64,000 bases of DNA from a virus. Shown piece after piece: positions 8,603 through 16,545 of this stretch. The stretch spans positions 1-64,000 of IMG/VR virus record IMGVR_UViG_3300033141_002294; one strand, given 5' to 3'. The translations under genes and the position numbers were made by a program. The notes beneath the pieces are model-generated. The model did not search any database. It saw nothing but the letters and a program-made list of their open reading frames with translations, and was not told the DNA's origin. The stretch's first letter is position 1, and every line of letters begins with the position of its first letter.

Positions 8603-9589
8603 TCACCTCCTGCGTTTCCTAAGTGCCTGCTTCACCTCACGGACAATCCGCTCCGTCCCACGCCCGTCGACCAGTTTCCGCAGGCCGCGGTGCATCCGCA
8701 GGCGGGTCCTGTAGGTCAATTGCTTTAGGGCACCGCGGAGCTTGTCCGGGTAGAACTCTCGCACCATACCGAGGTCGATAGCCAGTTCACGGCGCGCCAA
8801 ATATTCGCTATTGGCCGCCTGATCATCGTTCGTGCGGACGATGATGGCTGGAACGCCCATCCGGGCAACCTCAAACAACATCTGGCCGCCGCCAGTGATG
8901 GCAATATCGGCCAGCTTAAGGTGCGGGGCTAGCGTCGACACGCCCTGCAACACTGAGTAGTTACAGCCCAATAGCCGCAGTCTGTGTGGTTCACTATTGG
9001 CCCATTGCTTTATACATTTATCAATTGCCTCTCTTGACGACGAAGGCCCCACAACTACGGTAAGCCACAACCATGCTTGATACCCCGGCAAAGCTTCGAG
9101 AACACGCTTTGTAATCTCGGTGGTGTCCCCGCCGCCCATTACTACCAATAGGTGGAGGGGGCCTCTCTTTGGGATTCTGCGCTTTTCAGTTATGTATTCT
9201 GGCCTGTACTCCTCGCCGAGTATGGCGTATTTGCACCCTTCAAGCTTTCGGGTAATGCCATCCCATGTGCCAGACCATGGCCCTATGCGCCGTGCGTCGA
9301 ACCTGGAATCGACAACAATGTCTGGAGGAACCGGGGCGGCGTAGTCTTCGGTCAGCACGATTACCAGATTGCCCGACTCTCTGTGCTGTTGGACCAGTCG
9401 TTCGGCCTCTTCGGTGCGCTTCCATACGGTGGCGCATCCTGCGATTCTTGCGTTGAAGCACGGTGCGTCTAGAATGGCTATCCTTTCATTGCCCAACCCC
9501 GCGTTCTCCAGGGCTCCCTTCAGCCGCTCAACCCGCTTCACATGCCCCATGCCGATATTCGGGCCTGATTCGGTGTAGGTGGTGATCAT
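8603..9589 (-). CDS. pseG: UDP-sugar hydrolase (PseG-type)
   Basis: This is a GT28/MurG-fold nucleotide-sugar hydrolase. PseG removes UDP from the acylated 2,4-diamino-2,4,6-trideoxy-L-altrose intermediate. The N-terminal GMGHVKR motif holds the conserved His (H16); a VVDSRFDARR aspartate strand and a C-terminal ITGGGQMLFEVARMGVP block follow, then NDDQAANSEYLARR. The start is the ATG at 9589, overlapping the stop of the upstream membrane-protein gene (ATGA). A longer frame to 9814 only shadows that gene. At 328 residues it is a little longer than bacterial PseG, with a basic tail. Confidence 0.88.
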   Translation of the reverse strand: MITTYTESGPNIGMGHVKRVERLKGALENAGLGNERIAILDAPCFNARIAGCATVWKRTEEAERLVQQHRESGNLVIVLTEDYAAPVPPDIVVDSRFDARRIGPWSGTWDGITRKLEGCKYAILGEEYRPEYITEKRRIPKRGPLHLLVVMGGGDTTEITKRVLEALPGYQAWLWLTVVVGPSSSREAIDKCIKQWANSEPHRLRLLGCNYSVLQGVSTLAPHLKLADIAITGGGQMLFEVARMGVPAIIVRTNDDQAANSEYLARRELAIDLGMVREFYPDKLRGALKQLTYRTRLRMHRGLRKLVDGRGTERIVREVKQALRKRRR

Positions 9590-9837
9590 AGCAGGTCCTC
9601 GTAAACTATGGTGCAGAACATGAAAAGCCCGACGACAAAAGCGAAAAGCGCACCAGCCCCAGTCAGTATGTATTGGCTGTAGGGATAGGTATTTGCTATT
9701 ACGTCGGCAGCCATCCACATCGCGAGTGCCCCGCCGCTTGCCAGTGCAGCCGCGCCGATAAATACCAGCAAGGCACGACCGACAACCCTCACTCCTTCTC
9801 CTAATCCCCACCAAGCCCGGCTCAAGATGTCCTTCAT
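9586..9837 (-). CDS. small membrane protein
   Basis: This 83-residue protein has two clear hydrophobic segments (about 21-47 and 58-79) and a basic N-terminus. The start is supported by GAGGGGGTAC. It is one of a series of tiny membrane proteins inserted between the sugar-pathway genes. Function is unknown; roles in membrane docking of the pathway or surface exclusion are only possibilities. Confidence 0.7.
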   Translation of the reverse strand: MKDILSRAWWGLGEGVRVVGRALLVFIGAAALASGGALAMWMAADVIANTYPYSQYILTGAGALFAFVVGLFMFCTIVYEDLL

Positions 9838-9858
9838 CTTCGTACCCCCTCGATGATG

Positions 9859-10044
9859 TTACCCCGATTGACTATCGGTTGCTTTGAGCACTGCGCATGC
9901 AGCTAGGTATCCTCCCACGCATCCCAACGCCCAGCCCGGGTAGCCAAGTCCCAACCCTATACTCAACAACGCCCCGCCGGAACCCATAAGCCCCACGAAT
10001 AGCAGTACATCAAACAACGTCTCAGCCCACTCGGGAACTTCCAC
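9859..10044 (-). CDS. small membrane protein
   Basis: This 61-residue product has a GTG start behind GAGGGGGTAG. Two glycine-rich hydrophobic segments cover most of residues 11-52. The last residues are polar (KATDSQSG). There is no recognised family. It lies between pseI and another small membrane-protein gene. Confidence 0.65.
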   Translation of the reverse strand: MEVPEWAETLFDVLLFVGLMGSGGALLSIGLGLGYPGWALGCVGGYLAACAVLKATDSQSG

Positions 10045-10077
10045 GAAACTACCCCCTCACGAACAGAGCAGTGCAGC

Positions 10078-11127
10078 CTAATCCCTTGGATTGATGCTAA
10101 CGTCATCCAACATGACCGGCTCACCTTTCTGGCCCGGGAATATGACCTCGACTCTGTCGTGGTAGCGTAGGGCCTCGGCAGGGAGATGGAATCCGCTTGT
10201 AGCCGACGGAGTCGGGGCTGGCCGTACCGTTGTAATCAGGTCCTGCCATCGACCCACTTCGCGTTTTCTGACGTCTCTCGCCCAGTAACATGCCCTACGA
10301 ATTTGGGGCTGCGCCTTGGTCACTGCCACCACTGCCTCTCGTGGCGGCCCGAAAGGTGCGGTTCCATCCTCAACGTCACGAATCGCTTGCACCAGTGCCG
10401 CAAACTCATGCGGCTCCAGAGCATGGCCGTGGTCCGGGCCGTCCTGTTCGCGGCTCATGGTGATATGCTTTTCCACCATCCGCCCACCAAACGCCACCGA
10501 AGCCGCCGGCAAGCCTATGCTCGTCGTATGGTCGGAAATGCCAACATCGATACGCAGACCGGTGCGCCGAAACGCCTCCTGCTGGCGTTGCAGCATCGGC
10601 AGATGGTACATCACGGGCGTTGCCGGGTACACCGGCACACAGTGCAGAATGGTAATTTGCGGGTTGCTGCTGACAGACGAAATCCAGTAAGCGGCTCGGG
10701 TTACGTCACGCCAGCTTGACGCTCCCTGTGACAACACAACGGGCCGTGATGGCCGCATTTCGGCCATGCGCTCAATCAACGCCCTGTACGTCAGGTCTCC
10801 CGAGGCGACCTTCCAGAACGGCACCCACAGCTCGTCCAGCAGTTCAACCGCCTCAAAGTCAAACGGCGTTGAGTTGAACGCTATGCCGCATTCTGCCGCG
10901 TAGTCGGCCAGTTCCTCGTGCCATTTCCTGGGCAACTGACACCGACGAATCAGGTCGTAGGCCCAATGCGTGGGGTGACACAGCCCATCCTCCGTGTACG
11001 TCTGGAACTTGATACAGTCTACTCCGGCCTCGGCCGCCGCCTTGATGAGTTTCTTTGCCTCGTCCTTGTCGCCGTTGAAATTCGCCCCTGCGTCGGCCAC
11101 TGTCACGGTACGGGTCCAGTCGATCAT
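10078..11127 (-). CDS. pseI: pseudaminic acid synthase (PseI/NeuB family)
   Basis: This is a NeuB-type (beta/alpha)8 synthase that condenses phosphoenolpyruvate with the six-carbon amino sugar to give a nine-carbon nonulosonic acid. Family features include the N-terminal ADAGANFNGDKDEAKKLI, KFQTYT, a TPFD.EAVELLDEL helix, KVASGDL, the HCVPVYP strand, GISDHT and EKHITMSREQDGPDH (metal and PEP site). An antifreeze-like SAF segment follows residue 270 (RRACYWARDVRKREVG). The start is the ATG at 11127, seven bases after AAGGGGT; an upstream ATG at 11145 would put the ribosome site inside the gene. PseI rather than NeuB or LegI is chosen from the neighbours. Confidence 0.9.
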   Translation of the reverse strand: MIDWTRTVTVADAGANFNGDKDEAKKLIKAAAEAGVDCIKFQTYTEDGLCHPTHWAYDLIRRCQLPRKWHEELADYAAECGIAFNSTPFDFEAVELLDELWVPFWKVASGDLTYRALIERMAEMRPSRPVVLSQGASSWRDVTRAAYWISSVSSNPQITILHCVPVYPATPVMYHLPMLQRQQEAFRRTGLRIDVGISDHTTSIGLPAASVAFGGRMVEKHITMSREQDGPDHGHALEPHEFAALVQAIRDVEDGTAPFGPPREAVVAVTKAQPQIRRACYWARDVRKREVGRWQDLITTVRPAPTPSATSGFHLPAEALRYHDRVEVIFPGQKGEPVMLDDVSINPRD

Positions 11128-11131
11128 GTTC

Positions 11132-11536
11132 TTACCCCTTTGCACTTGTTATGCCTATGGCCACCAAAATCACGGGCAGTAAGAGCGCCAGAATCGCCGA
11201 CCCTATAGGCATCAACTTGCGCTCCAGTCGCCATAGGGCCGGTATAGAATCCGGCCCATGTTTCCACTCTCTGATCGCGCATTTTTCCACCCACGCGCAA
11301 CACCAGCCGCCGACAATTGGGATGCACGTCCCGACAATAAGGATGGTCAGAAACAAGACAAAGGCGATCAGCTGCCATCCCATGCATAGCACATCCGGAT
11401 GGGTTGCTACGCACAGCAGGCTGGCCACTCCTATAACGATCAGCACCAACCCGACGGCTTGGCGGCAGACAATCCACCATGTTTTGTCCATCAAGTCCCT
11501 CATCGCCCAATGCCATTCAGGTGTAGATGCGTACAT
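11132..11536 (-). CDS. membrane protein, three predicted segments
   Basis: This 134-residue protein has hydrophobic stretches near 24-43, 52-76 and 111-131 and several cysteines (WCCAWVEKC). It starts at an ATG behind AAGGGGGTAACAC. No family is recognised. It is four bases upstream of the pseI start. Confidence 0.7.
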   Translation of the reverse strand: MYASTPEWHWAMRDLMDKTWWIVCRQAVGLVLIVIGVASLLCVATHPDVLCMGWQLIAFVLFLTILIVGTCIPIVGGWCCAWVEKCAIREWKHGPDSIPALWRLERKLMPIGSAILALLLPVILVAIGITSAKG

Positions 11537-11584
11537 GTGTTACCCCCTTGTCGCATGTCGGCCCCAGGCCAGGAATCGGCTCAA

Positions 11585-11701
11585 TCACAGGAGCCACACC
11601 GCCCATACTGGCACATGCCATGCCGCAACCGCATACCACTTCAATACCAACACTGCGCCCCATGCGATGCCAATTATAAGCAGCGCTTTTCCGGCTTCCA
11701 T
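11585..11701 (-). CDS. tiny membrane protein, 38 residues
   Basis: An ATG at 11701 follows AAGGGGGTAAAAAC, the same ribosome site used by its neighbours. The product begins MEAGKALLIIGIAWG, contains one long hydrophobic segment with four Trp residues, and ends WAVWLL. Confidence 0.6.
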   Translation of the reverse strand: MEAGKALLIIGIAWGAVLVLKWYAVAAWHVPVWAVWLL

Positions 11702-11739
11702 GTTTTTACCCCCTTTGGTGTGGTTACCCCGCATCATGA

Positions 11740-12009
11740 TTACAGCCTCTCTCCTCGGCTATATCGCGTCCGCCGCTCCCGCATCGACAAAGGTTCTGTG
11801 GAATGATAGAGATACTCCAGATTTAGGGAGCGCTCTGGGTATCGTGCTCGGACAGCCGCACCAATCGGCAGGTCAAGGACGTCAAAGTGCCTGCCAAACC
11901 ACATGCGCCAAATGCACAAATACAAAGTGCCGTCGGCGTCAATGTACCAAGACCAGTAGGCAAGAGGGAGCAACTGTTTGATGTACCAGAGCAGGCTAGT
12001 CAGTTTCAT
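11740..12009 (-). CDS. small aromatic-rich protein, possibly membrane-associated
   Basis: This 89-residue protein has an N-terminal aromatic/hydrophobic stretch (LLWYIKQLLPLAYWSWYI) and a strongly basic C-terminus. The SD is GGGGAGGGG. There is no known family. It sits between the formyltransferase and the small membrane-protein genes. Confidence 0.65.
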   Translation of the reverse strand: MKLTSLLWYIKQLLPLAYWSWYIDADGTLYLCIWRMWFGRHFDVLDLPIGAAVRARYPERSLNLEYLYHSTEPLSMRERRTRYSRGERL

Positions 12010-12030
12010 GGCTACCCCTCCCCAAGTGTG

Positions 12031-12855
12031 TTACCCCAGTCTAGTGTCCTCCGTCTTAAGCCGAAACAGCATAGAACCGGTGCGTTGCTTCTGTCTGTCT
12101 TCCGCCGTCTCCATCTCCAGCCTCAGATATATTCGCCCGACGCCGGGCACCGTGAAGTATGCCCCTTGGTGTGGTAGAAATGTTCTGGCCCGCAGTGTGT
12201 TCAGCAGATCGCGGGCTGTGTATTTCACGCCCAGGTCGATTTCATCAATTGCATCGAGATCAGACAGTCTGCGATGCGTTCCGGCTTCGGGGTCCTGCGG
12301 CGTCCGGGGAGCCGTGCCGTCCTTGATACTGGGCCACGTGCCTTGGAAGAGTTTTGCCCCTGCATCCAGCAGTTTGCTGTGCAGTGTCTCGCCTGTATCC
12401 CAGGGCTGCACGTCGACGCGCTCCTGCGCAATGATGTCCCCAGTATCAATGCCCTCATCCATCCAGTGCAACGTGACCCCCGCCGGTGTGCCGTCGATGA
12501 TGGGCCAGACGTTGGGGCAGGCACCTCGATTGTAGGGGAGATAGCCGGTGTGGAGGTTGACGATGGGCAAACGGTCCAACAAATCCTTTGGCACTTTGTA
12601 CCCAAAGCCAGCACTGATACCGATGTCGGGCTTGAGACCTAGGGCCTGTTTCCACCACGGCATGTCGCCCGGCTGTTCGCCAAACGGATCGCCACAGAAG
12701 ACAGAGGCGTCCCAGTGGCAGCATCGAATATCCTTCTTGAGCCGCGCCGTCTCATCCGGGTGGACCACAAGGCCGACGACGTTCTCTCGCAGGTGCTGGA
12801 GGCTATAGGCTACGTCGGCTCCGAGTTGGCTATTCGCCAGCAGGAGGATGCGCAC
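12031..12855 (-). CDS. sugar N-formyltransferase (formyl-THF dependent, Fmt/ArnA fold)
   Basis: This 274-residue protein has the formyltransferase catalytic triad: N100 and H102 in NLHTGYLP, and an aspartate in DTGD (137-140). An Fmt-like C-terminal segment follows. Related enzymes formylate 4-amino sugars on nucleotide carriers. In this cluster it occupies the place of the N-acetyltransferase PseH, so it probably formylates the amine made by PseC, giving an N-formyl pseudaminic-type sugar. The start is a GTG behind CGGGGGTGAATCC. It overlaps the upstream Cys-rich gene by 46 bp. Confidence 0.82.
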   Translation of the reverse strand: MRILLLANSQLGADVAYSLQHLRENVVGLVVHPDETARLKKDIRCCHWDASVFCGDPFGEQPGDMPWWKQALGLKPDIGISAGFGYKVPKDLLDRLPIVNLHTGYLPYNRGACPNVWPIIDGTPAGVTLHWMDEGIDTGDIIAQERVDVQPWDTGETLHSKLLDAGAKLFQGTWPSIKDGTAPRTPQDPEAGTHRRLSDLDAIDEIDLGVKYTARDLLNTLRARTFLPHQGAYFTVPGVGRIYLRLEMETAEDRQKQRTGSMLFRLKTEDTRLG

Positions 12856-13163
12856 GGATTCACCCCCGACATTTCACGTAGTTCCTGCGCACTCCGCCCC
12901 ACGGTGTTTCTACAGGCCGCCGTGCACGTGCTGACTCCAGTTATCTCAAGCACGTCCTGCCACCGGCAATTGCAGATGGCGGTTTTCGGAATGTCGCCTA
13001 CACGGTTGGGGCATTTCGGGATATCCGGCACCGAGCACCGATGCCCAGGCCGCACACATCGGCAGGTGACTGTCTCGGGGTCCCACATTCTACAAGTGGC
13101 CGTTTCCAGGGTGCCGTCGGGCCGCTTGTGGGCCGTCTTGGGACAGTTCTTCAGTTGCGACAT
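12810..13163 (-). CDS. cysteine-rich protein of unknown function
   Basis: This 117-residue protein begins MSQLKNCPKTAHKRP and contains about eleven cysteines in irregular CxC, CxxxC and CxNC-like arrangements, suggesting metal binding or disulfides. The start is the ATG at 13163 behind GGAGTAGC, inside the last codons of pseF. It overlaps the formyltransferase gene in another frame. No signal peptide was seen. Confidence 0.6.
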   Translation of the reverse strand: MSQLKNCPKTAHKRPDGTLETATCRMWDPETVTCRCVRPGHRCSVPDIPKCPNRVGDIPKTAICNCRWQDVLEITGVSTCTAACRNTVGRSAQELREMSGVNPCASSCWRIANSEPT

Positions 13164-13894
13164 TTTGCTACTCCTGTCTGATTTGTGAGGCTCTCTTTTG
13201 CCCACCTGAGTACTGCCCCCGTATCCGGCTTAGGCCCGAGCTCGTCGAACACCTGCGTGAGCCAGTCGTAGTCGTTTTGGTCGTCGATGGATAGTTTGCA
13301 GGCGCGGCCGCTTCCGATGTAGGGTAGAATAGCTTCTGCTGAGACTCGCAGACTACGCACCTCGGACCACGGCACTGCCCGGTACCATCCCCACCGGGCC
13401 GGCAACCGGGATGTCACGTGCTCACGCTCGTCAGGGTACAGTCGGCCTGGGTTGATGCGCAGGAACTCCCACGCGTCCACTAGCTCGGCCCCGGCACCGT
13501 CTGTCATACAGCGCTTGGTCGCGTCGATGTAGGCAAACAGGCTGTCCTCCTCGGCTACGGTGACCATGCCTGCCAAAAGCTGCGGATCAACCAGCGGACA
13601 GTCTCCGGTAACCCTCAGGAACACGTCCGGTTGCTCCTGCTCCACCACAGCCCGAAACCGCCCGAAGACGTCATTCTCGTCGCCCTGCCACTTGTGCACT
13701 TTGCAACCCAGGGACTCAGCTAGCTCAATGATGGGCTTGTCCTCAGCAGGCGTGGTCACAACCACGTCAAGGACCGCCTGCTGTGTCCTCCTGATGACGT
13801 GCTCCAAAACAGGACGCCCGGCTAGGGGTAAGAGCACCTTGCCGGGCAGTCGAGAGGAGTCGAGGCGGGCCTGGATTATAGCGATGGTTTTCAT
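13151..13894 (-). CDS. pseF: CMP-nonulosonic acid cytidylyltransferase (PseF/SpsF-like)
   Basis: This 247-residue GT-A-fold nucleotidyltransferase starts MKTIAIIQARLDSSRLPGK, the signature P-loop of the SpsF/acylneuraminate cytidylyltransferase group. It then shows LAGRPVLEHVI, a VVTTPAEDKPI strand, RVTGDCPLVDP (metal-binding Asp) and a LSIDDQNDYDWL C-terminal block. The reaction activates the sugar acid with CTP. Other CMP-sugar or polyol substrates cannot be excluded from sequence, but pseI downstream supports the call. It is the first sugar-pathway gene after the portal and minor-head genes. Confidence 0.85.
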   Translation of the reverse strand: MKTIAIIQARLDSSRLPGKVLLPLAGRPVLEHVIRRTQQAVLDVVVTTPAEDKPIIELAESLGCKVHKWQGDENDVFGRFRAVVEQEQPDVFLRVTGDCPLVDPQLLAGMVTVAEEDSLFAYIDATKRCMTDGAGAELVDAWEFLRINPGRLYPDEREHVTSRLPARWGWYRAVPWSEVRSLRVSAEAILPYIGSGRACKLSIDDQNDYDWLTQVFDELGPKPDTGAVLRWAKESLTNQTGVAKCRN

Positions 13895-14196
13895 GGGCTA
13901 TTGTCCACTCTAGCGTCATTGCCTTCGGGTAGCCTGATGTCGTTTGGGCGCGGACGGAGAGGGCGGTCTGTATCAAGCGGAGACGGCCAGTTGGTCCCAT
14001 GGCGCAGAGTTGGTAGTACGTATATGTGGTATCTGTCTACGCAGTTCCAACTGCAGCAGTGGACAATCAGGTCGTTCTCAAACTCTCCTTCCGGTGTGAC
14101 GCAGACACGCACCAGCCCTATCCAGGACCCTGGTTCGGGTACGTCCAGACGGCGCGTTTTGCCGCAGATGTCGCAACGTAGTTGTGTTGTCAGCAT
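13891..14196 (-). CDS. zinc-ribbon-like protein
   Basis: This 101-residue protein carries an N-terminal CxxC (CDICG) paired with HCCSWNC about 40 residues later, a plausible single zinc site. The C-terminal third is Pro/Arg/Asp-rich. The ATG at 14196 follows ATGGGGGTAG; an upstream in-frame start at 14283 lacks a ribosome site. Function unknown. Confidence 0.65.
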   Translation of the reverse strand: MLTTQLRCDICGKTRRLDVPEPGSWIGLVRVCVTPEGEFENDLIVHCCSWNCVDRYHIYVLPTLRHGTNWPSPLDTDRPLRPRPNDIRLPEGNDARVDNSP

Positions 14197-14215
14197 GTCT
14201 CTACCCCCATTGTGG

Positions 14216-14362
14216 TTACTGACACCGTAGCGCTTCCTCGTCTTCCTCAGACACAAACTGCTGGCAGTAGCTCTTGAACGCAATCATGAACGCCTGCCAA
14301 GTCTCCTCGGCACTGAGTTGGTAATACTGCGTCCCTTCAGGCCGTTGGTGCAGGGTTGCTAT
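14216..14362 (-). CDS. small acidic protein, apparent ATA start
   Basis: The frame encodes a 48-residue polar protein ending EEDEEALRCQ. No ATG lies at the expected place: AAAGGGGGTACAAACC is followed exactly by ATA at 14362, matching the spacing of the phage's other starts. Alternatives are a GTG at 14413 inside the minor-head gene with no ribosome site, or an internal ATG at codon 23. It is real by codon pattern but the start is uncertain. Confidence 0.5.
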   Translation of the reverse strand: MATLHQRPEGTQYYQLSAEETWQAFMIAFKSYCQQFVSEEDEEALRCQ

Positions 14363-14376
14363 GGTTTGTACCCCCT

Positions 14377-15246
14377 TTACTCCGGCACTACCAAACCCAC
14401 TGAGCACCTGCACATCGGATGAGCCGTCGGCCCCGGCAATTGTATCCCTCTGACGTTATCCTGAAACATCCCACCTACGGGCTGTATCTGCCCGTCAAGC
14501 GCACGACAGATAGGGCAGACCCGGTCGTCCCTGGCGGCTATCCACTGCTGCATCGCATAGTTGGGAACCACGCCCTGCTCCTGTGCCTGCCTCCATGACT
14601 CCTGCGTTCCTTTCGCCTGGGCGTTGATGGTCTCTGTCCGTGCTATGCGCATCGCCCGTCGCCGGAGCATCTTGCGGCTGTAGGTGTCCGTCATGCGGTC
14701 GACCAGTTTGGCGGACCGATTGCCCTCAAGGGTAAGGCGTGTCCAGTAGTTGTGGACCGCTTTTGCCTCGCGCTCCGTCAGGCCGATGATTTCCCTGATG
14801 CGCTGGCCCATGCGGTAGGGAGGGTCACCACGGCGGAAGGCATCCTCGATGATACGCCTGATGCCCGCACGGGTGTTGTCGTACACCTCGGCGACCAGTT
14901 CCGCCCCGTGCTGCCGTATCCACTCCTCGGCGTAGGGGTTGCGCAGACCGAAGTTCAGGGTTATTCGCAGCTGCTCGGCCTCTTTGTAGGCAGAACGGAA
15001 GAATATCTCCCGCAAGATGCGGCCCCAACCGCGTTCTGCGGCCTCCCTGGACCGTTCCCACGCCATGGATTCAAGCACGAAGTGGGGGGCCCCGACCTGC
15101 ACGGCCATAACGGCGGCCTCTTCGGAGACGGACTCCTTGAGCTTCGCCGTGCTGTCGTTGAACATCTGAACCCACCTGCCCAAATCTTTGTTGCTTGGGC
15201 GGGTGGGTTGCTTGCGACTCGGGGCCTTGATTACCAGTCGCTTCAT
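14377..15246 (-). CDS. minor head protein (SPP1 gp7 / Mu gpF family)
   Basis: This 289-residue protein has the family's C-terminal signature: RIARTETINAQAKG, then WIAARDDRVCPICRALDGQ and TAHPMCRCSV, including the three conserved Cys that probably bind metal. The N-terminal part is helical. These proteins sit at the portal vertex and are encoded directly after the portal gene, as here. The ATG overlaps the portal stop. Confidence 0.9.
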   Translation of the reverse strand: MKRLVIKAPSRKQPTRPSNKDLGRWVQMFNDSTAKLKESVSEEAAVMAVQVGAPHFVLESMAWERSREAAERGWGRILREIFFRSAYKEAEQLRITLNFGLRNPYAEEWIRQHGAELVAEVYDNTRAGIRRIIEDAFRRGDPPYRMGQRIREIIGLTEREAKAVHNYWTRLTLEGNRSAKLVDRMTDTYSRKMLRRRAMRIARTETINAQAKGTQESWRQAQEQGVVPNYAMQQWIAARDDRVCPICRALDGQIQPVGGMFQDNVRGIQLPGPTAHPMCRCSVGLVVPE

Positions 15247-16541
15247 AGCTCGTCCGCCTGCTCCTTGATTTGAGGCAGGCCCATGCGCTGGAGGACTGCA
15301 TTCGTGATTTCCTCGTTCGGGAACAGCACCGCCCCGGCACCGCTCAGGGCAGTAATCATCTTGGCGATCTCCTCAAGCGGCATCTGCTCCAGGTCACCGT
15401 GTGTAATCTCCGGCATGGTCTCGGGTTGCATGCCGTTATAGGCCAGGAGCTTGGGCACGGCGTGGCGGTTTATCTGTGCCGCGATGTGGTCGAGGTAGGC
15501 GTTTGTGGCGGTGGCGAACAGGTTGGTCTTTGAGGATGCCAGAGCAAACGAGCCGACCTTCTCCATGCCCAAGAATAGGAACTCGGCCAGGGCGGTCATG
15601 GCGGTCCGCTGCTCATACCGAGTGATGATGGCGTTGGTGTCGAACTGTCTGGTGCCTCCGGTGGAGAGGAGGCGGAGCTTGAACCCGGTTTTGATGACGT
15701 TGCCGGCGGAATCGGAGATTTCCTCACATGGGACGACCAGACCCTCACGCTCATCGCGCTTGATTTCGGCCATCGCTGTCTTGAACGCCTCATACTGGGC
15801 TTTCTCATCGGTGTTGGCCGAAGGCAGTGTAATATGGGGCGGCACCTCCAGCACGGGCAACCCAGCCAGATCACGCTCTACGCCGATAGCCTCAATCTCC
15901 TGGATCCGCTTCGTGAAATACCACGGCCTGAATGCATTGCGCAGAATAGACCGACCCTCAGGATTGCCCAGCATCTCCTTGGTGCGGAAAAGCAACAGCT
16001 TTTCTATTGGAATGAGCACTTCCGGCCCACCCGTCGGGTCCTGCTGGTACATGCCCTTCAGTTCGTTGTTGTCGTCAAACTCCCAGCCGGTGACCGTCTC
16101 GGGCGACCGTATCTCTAGCTTGCGCCAGCCGATACGCCCGTCAGTGTACCGGGAGTTTCGGGTCGGGTCCTTGGACTCACCGGCCCGCTGCTTGTAGCAC
16201 AGTTCAAACGGCGCGAACCCAAACGGCAGCATCGACCCGAATATCTCTCCGATGAACGACGGCCAGGTATGGGACATATCGTCCATACACGAGGCGACGA
16301 ACTCAGCCGCCTCCACACTGCCCTGGTCCGCATCCTCACCTGCGGAAACCTCCCACTCGACGCCTCGGCAGAGCATCTCCGTAACGAGGATGATAGCGCC
16401 AATGATGGGATCGTTGTCCCGCATCTCCTTGTAAACCCGGATGCCATTCGTACCCTTCAGTGTGTTGTGCATCTCCTGGTCTATGATTCTGCCATAGCGG
16501 GGCAGGCCGGTTCTGCCATATACTCTATACTGCTGGGCCAT
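15243..16541 (-). CDS. portal protein
   Basis: This 432-residue protein has portal-like features: an N-terminal MRDNDPIIGAIILVTEMLCRG helix block, SFIGEIFGSMLPFGFAPFEL, LEIRSPETVTGWEFDDNNEL, IEKLLLFRTKEMLGNPEGRSILRNAFRPW (the stem/wing block) and a long C-terminal helix region. The order terminase, portal, minor head is standard. A dodecameric DNA channel at the capsid vertex is the known family role. Confidence 0.9.
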   Translation of the reverse strand: MAQQYRVYGRTGLPRYGRIIDQEMHNTLKGTNGIRVYKEMRDNDPIIGAIILVTEMLCRGVEWEVSAGEDADQGSVEAAEFVASCMDDMSHTWPSFIGEIFGSMLPFGFAPFELCYKQRAGESKDPTRNSRYTDGRIGWRKLEIRSPETVTGWEFDDNNELKGMYQQDPTGGPEVLIPIEKLLLFRTKEMLGNPEGRSILRNAFRPWYFTKRIQEIEAIGVERDLAGLPVLEVPPHITLPSANTDEKAQYEAFKTAMAEIKRDEREGLVVPCEEISDSAGNVIKTGFKLRLLSTGGTRQFDTNAIITRYEQRTAMTALAEFLFLGMEKVGSFALASSKTNLFATATNAYLDHIAAQINRHAVPKLLAYNGMQPETMPEITHGDLEQMPLEEIAKMITALSGAGAVLFPNEEITNAVLQRMGLPQIKEQADEL

Positions 16542-16545
16542 CTAA

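Noticed and set aside
8603-9814. Longer pseG frame starting at 9814
   Set aside because: The extra 75 codons overlap the membrane-protein gene 9586..9837 and give a low-quality sequence; the ATG at 9589 fits the family N-terminus.
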